The notes under the pieces were generated by a model, which searched no databases, was not told the origin of the DNA, and was given only the letters and a program-made list of their open reading frames with translations. From JAFAHD01 sp963772515 (GTDB lineage: Bacteria; Vulcanimicrobiota; Vulcanimicrobiia; Eremiobacterales; Eremiobacteraceae): a stretch of 64,000 bases of DNA. Where the stretch lies: the NCBI GenBank assembly GCA_963772515.1, contig CAVYXC010000005.1, positions 1 to 64,000 of the forward strand. The letters are read 5' to 3'. Made by a program: the position numbers and the translations under genes. Within the stretch, counting starts at the first letter, position 1. Every line of letters starts with the position of its first letter. Shown here one piece after another: positions 61,141 through 64,000 of this stretch.

Positions 61141-62600
61141 ACTTTGGCCTTTTCGGGTTCGCGCACGCGCCCGTCGAGCTCTTCGTGGATACCCTCGGGA
61201 TAGCGGCCGGTGAAGCAACCCATGCAGAACTCTTTGCGCTCGCGGGCGGTGGAGGCGACGAGCCCCTCTTCGCTCAGATAGGCGAGCGAATCGGCGTTGA
61301 TCGTGCTCTGGATCTCCGGCACGCTCATATTCGCGGCGATGAGCTCTTCGTACGTCGCCGTGTCCACTCCCAAGAAGCATGGATGGCGCATCGGCGGGCA
61401 GGTGACCCGCACGTGGACTTCCTTGGCGCCCGCCTTGCGCAGCAATGCGACGAGCTGTTTGGTCGTCGTGCCGCGCACGATCGAATCGTCGATCAAGACG
61501 ACCCGCTTGCCCGCGAGATTAGCGTGCAGCGGATTGAACTTGAGCTTCACGCCTTGCACGCGCATGCGGTGATCCGGATTGATGAAGGTGCGCCCGATGT
61601 AGCGGTTCTTCATCAGACCTTCGATATACGGGATGCCGGACTCGTCCGAATATCCGATGGCCGCTGCCGTGGCGCTGTCAGGCACGCCCATGACGACGTC
61701 GGCTTCCACCGGCGCCTCTTTGGCGATGTTGCGGCCCATCTGGTAGCGCGCCAAGTACAGTTCGCGGCCCGCGACCTGGCTGTCGGGGCGCGAGAAGTAG
61801 ATATACTCGAAGATGCAGTTGGCGGACTTGATGTCGGTTTCGACCATGCGGCTGCGCATGCCGTCCTTGTCGATGATGATGATCTCGCCCGGCTTGACCT
61901 CGCGGATATACTCAGCGCCGATGGTGGCGAGCGCACACGATTCCGACGCGAGCGCGTAGCCGCTGCCGTAGCGTCCGATGCATAGCGGCCGCACGCCCCA
62001 CGGATCGCGGAAGCCGAACAACTGGGTTTCGGTTGCGAGCACGATCGAGAAGGCGCCGATGCAGCGGCGCATCGCGGACTCGATGCGTTCTTCCATCGAG
62101 CCGGCGGCGGCGTGGGAGATCAGGCGCGCCATCACTTCTGAATCCGAGTTGGAGGTGGGGACGAGCGTGTCGTGCAGCTGCTCGCGCAGCTCTTCGGTGT
62201 TGACGAGATTGCCGTTGTGCGCGAGGGCGAACTGTCCGATCTCAGTATGCGTGAGCAGCGGCTGGGCATTATAGACGATCGAGGAACCGGTCGTCGAGTA
62301 GCGCGTATGGCCGACCGACAGATAGCCGGGCAGCGACTCGAGCATCTCCTCGGTGAAGATCTGGGAGATGAGCCCCATGTCTTTGTGGCACCGCAGCGTC
62401 TGACCATCGGAGACCGCGATGCCTGCGCTCTCCTGGCCGCGGTGCTGCAACGAGTACAGTGCGAAAAACGTAGACCGGGCGACGTCCTCGCCCGGTGCGA
62501 AAATCCCGCAGACGCCGCACGCGTCGTGGATGGCGTCGTCGCCGGCTTTTGCTTGCCAACCGTCGTACGTCGAGGGGAGCGGCTTGACGGGGGGCTTCAT
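61137..62600 (-). CDS. purF: Amidophosphoribosyltransferase PurF
   Basis: 487 residues. A short leader (about 27 residues) precedes CGVCGIFAPG; in other PurF enzymes the leader is removed to free the N-terminal Cys nucleophile. LYSLQHRGQESAGIAV, HTRYSTTGSS and LAHNGNLVNTEELR are glutaminase motifs; VMGVPDSATAAAIGYSDESG and VVLIDDSIVRGTTTKQLV are the PRPP site. The Cys cluster (GCFTGRYP, CPPMRHPCFLG and others) suggests the iron-sulphur type. It makes phosphoribosylamine, the first purine step. It precedes the channel gene with an overlap and follows purD on the same strand. Confidence 0.96.
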   Translation of the reverse strand: MKPPVKPLPSTYDGWQAKAGDDAIHDACGVCGIFAPGEDVARSTFFALYSLQHRGQESAGIAVSDGQTLRCHKDMGLISQIFTEEMLESLPGYLSVGHTRYSTTGSSIVYNAQPLLTHTEIGQFALAHNGNLVNTEELREQLHDTLVPTSNSDSEVMARLISHAAAGSMEERIESAMRRCIGAFSIVLATETQLFGFRDPWGVRPLCIGRYGSGYALASESCALATIGAEYIREVKPGEIIIIDKDGMRSRMVETDIKSANCIFEYIYFSRPDSQVAGRELYLARYQMGRNIAKEAPVEADVVMGVPDSATAAAIGYSDESGIPYIEGLMKNRYIGRTFINPDHRMRVQGVKLKFNPLHANLAGKRVVLIDDSIVRGTTTKQLVALLRKAGAKEVHVRVTCPPMRHPCFLGVDTATYEELIAANMSVPEIQSTINADSLAYLSEEGLVASTARERKEFCMGCFTGRYPEGIHEELDGRVREPEKAKV

Positions 62601-62647
62601 GCCTTCATTTTACCATAGCCCGCAAGGCGCGTGTACCCCACCAGCCG

Positions 62648-63928
62648 CTAGCCGCTCCCTGCGCGTTGTGCGATGTCGCTGCGGTAGCGCAACCTGCTTC
62701 CCTCCGGCAGCAGTGCCGCGTACGCCGTGCAGGCCTCGTAGGCGCGCTGGCGCGCCGCGGCGATCGTGGAGCCGAGTGCGGTCACGGTCAGGACGCGCCC
62801 GCCTGACGCGCTGACCCGCTCGCCTGCCAGCTTCGAACCGCCCCAGAAGCTTGCGACGCCGGCGGCAGGCGGCGGCAGCGGCAAGTTATCCACAGGATCG
62901 GAGCGTTCCGGATAATGTTCCGAGGCCAAGACGACGCCGACGCAGGCGTCTGAAGAAAAGCGCGGCGGGGGAATATCGGCTTTCGCCGCCACGGCGTAGA
63001 GCAGCTCGAATAGATCCGACTCCAGACGCGGCAGCACCACTTGGGTCTCCGGGTCTCCGAAACGAGCGTTGAACTCGAGCACGTACGGACCGCGCTTGGT
63101 CATCATCAGTCCCGCATAGAGGCAGCCGCGGTACTCCATGCCGTCGCGCCGGATGCCCTCCCGCACCGGGTCGATCACGTCTTTGCGGATGCGCGCCAGT
63201 GCCGCGTCGTCGAGCGTGCGGGCCGCCGGCGAGTACGCGCCCATGCCACCGGTGTTAGCGCCCGCGTCGCCGTCAAGCGCACGCTTGTAGTCGCAGGCCG
63301 GCGCCAGCATGTGCATGACCGAGCCGTCGGTGACCGCCATGACCGAGACTTCTTTGCCTTCGAGGCGTTCCTCAAGCACCAGCGTCGTACCGCCGCCTGG
63401 CAGGGCGTGCTTATCGTACCATTGGTCGAGCACTGGCTGAGCCTCGTCAGGGGAATCCACCACGACGACGCCCTTGCCGCCCGCCAGCCCGTCGGCTTTG
63501 AGCACGACACCGCCCCGCCATTCGTTGAGGGCGCGCTGCGCCTGCTTGCGGTCGTGCGCTACTTTGAACGCCGCGGTCGGGATGCCGTAACGCAGCATCC
63601 ATTGCTTGGCGAACGCCTTGCTCGATTCGAGCCGGGCGGCCGCACGGTCAGGTCCAAACGTCGGGATGTCGGCCGCGCGCAACGCGTCGGCCACGCCGAC
63701 CGCAAGCGCCGCTTCCGGGCCGATGACCGCAAGGCCGATCTGCTCTTCTTTCGCCCGAGCGACGAGCGCGTGCGTGTCGGTCGCGGATATGTCGGACCAG
63801 TTGGTGCCGAGCAGCGCCGTGCCGGCGTTGCCGGGCGCCGCGTGGAGCGCGCTCACCTCGGGCGACTGCGCGAGCTTCCACGCGAGCGCGTGTTCGCGCG
63901 CGCCCGATCCGACGACCAGAACGTTCAC
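62648..63928 (-). CDS. purD: Phosphoribosylamine-glycine ligase PurD
   Basis: 426 residues, GTG start. MNVLVVGSGAREHALAWKL opens the protein, as in all PurD. ATP-grasp motifs follow: VVLKADGLAGGKGVVVV, LVLEERLEGKEVSVMAV and the metal stretch LEFNARFGDPETQVVLPRL. It ligates glycine to phosphoribosylamine. It lies 47 bp upstream of purF on the same strand, giving a purD-purF pair, while purM and purN are 10 kb away. Confidence 0.96.
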   Translation of the reverse strand: MNVLVVGSGAREHALAWKLAQSPEVSALHAAPGNAGTALLGTNWSDISATDTHALVARAKEEQIGLAVIGPEAALAVGVADALRAADIPTFGPDRAAARLESSKAFAKQWMLRYGIPTAAFKVAHDRKQAQRALNEWRGGVVLKADGLAGGKGVVVVDSPDEAQPVLDQWYDKHALPGGGTTLVLEERLEGKEVSVMAVTDGSVMHMLAPACDYKRALDGDAGANTGGMGAYSPAARTLDDAALARIRKDVIDPVREGIRRDGMEYRGCLYAGLMMTKRGPYVLEFNARFGDPETQVVLPRLESDLFELLYAVAAKADIPPPRFSSDACVGVVLASEHYPERSDPVDNLPLPPPAAGVASFWGGSKLAGERVSASGGRVLTVTALGSTIAAARQRAYEACTAYAALLPEGSRLRYRSDIAQRAGSG

Positions 63929-63966
63929 GACGAGGCGGTTATGGCTGCGGCGCGAACTGACCTCTC

Positions 63967-64000
63967 ATGAGTCTCGAGCTTTGGAGCACCATCGCCTCGG
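63967..64000 (+). CDS. Start of a gene cut by the window edge
   Basis: ATG 63967 begins MSLELWSTIAS and runs off the window. The start resembles small membrane proteins that open with a LWSTIASVGT-type stretch, but eleven residues cannot confirm it. It is divergent from purD, 38 bp between starts. Confidence 0.4.
   Translation, partial: MSLELWSTIAS

Noticed and set aside
63041..63970. Plus-strand frame opposite purD
   Set aside because: Shadow of purD; composition is Arg/Val/His-rich and there is no motif.
1..64000. CRISPR array, rRNA operon or complete tRNA gene
   Set aside because: I saw no regularly spaced repeats, no rRNA segment and no complete cloverleaf; the two tRNA-like segments at the left end are 3' fragments.

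Overview
The window is GC-rich bacterial chromosome with dense coding on both strands, short intergenic gaps and many stop/start overlaps. It carries core genes (purD, purF, purM, purN, thrS, tsaD, pyk, pepA, gnd) beside an unusually large set of signal-peptide proteins. Among these are a TonB-receptor-like protein with a barrel, a second barrel-like protein, DUF11-repeat surface proteins and secreted proteases. The outer-membrane-type proteins suggest a diderm. The repeated NHL-like propeller proteins, the DUF11 proteins and the hopanoid-type epimerase would suit an uncultured soil lineage such as Candidatus Eremiobacterota (WPS-2). That placement is inference and no rRNA is present to settle it.

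Layout. 1-844 holds no convincing gene. It contains a 3' fragment of tRNA-Asn (minus), a 3' fragment of tRNA-Val (plus) followed by an intrinsic terminator, and an 11-bp tandem repeat; this looks like the scar of tRNA-targeted integrations. A degenerate second copy of the tRNA-Val 3' end lies at 2033-2060, against the start of a stand-alone 5'-3' exonuclease. 2957-14535 is an island of exported proteins: a secreted TPR-PDZ-CHAT protease-like protein, a divergent exported protein, a CHASE2 membrane protein and several orphan exported proteins, including a zinc metalloprotease. 14617-28691 is mainly oxidoreductases (amine oxidase, HpnA-like epimerase, Old Yellow Enzyme, aldo/keto reductase, glutaredoxin-like protein, cyclic-nucleotide-binding FAD oxidoreductase), with secreted peptidases and a 41-residue histone-tail-like peptide. 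28714-32408 holds an SDR, a small winged-helix protein and a ku-peroxiredoxin-NHL operon; an SOS-box-like palindrome lies in the wHTH/ku intergenic region. 32419-42095 is a five-gene minus-strand surface-protein operon, and a large related DUF11 protein lies at 44071-47403. The rest is housekeeping (thrS, tsaD, pyk, purN-purM, pepA), a TonB-receptor-like protein with a duplicated C-terminal module, an NHL lipoprotein, gnd, a RES/Xre toxin-antitoxin pair, a potassium-channel-like protein, purF and purD.

The strongest unusual signal is at 30871-31329. This peroxiredoxin gene has an in-frame TGA exactly where the peroxidatic cysteine belongs. A perfect 7-bp stem with a 5-nt loop containing GU starts 10 nt after the TGA, so the gene is a candidate selenoprotein. 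Other leads are the SOS-box-like sites, the secreted CHAT/CHASE2 neighbourhood, the tandem palindromes between purN and pyk, and the duplicated tail of the TonB-receptor-like protein.
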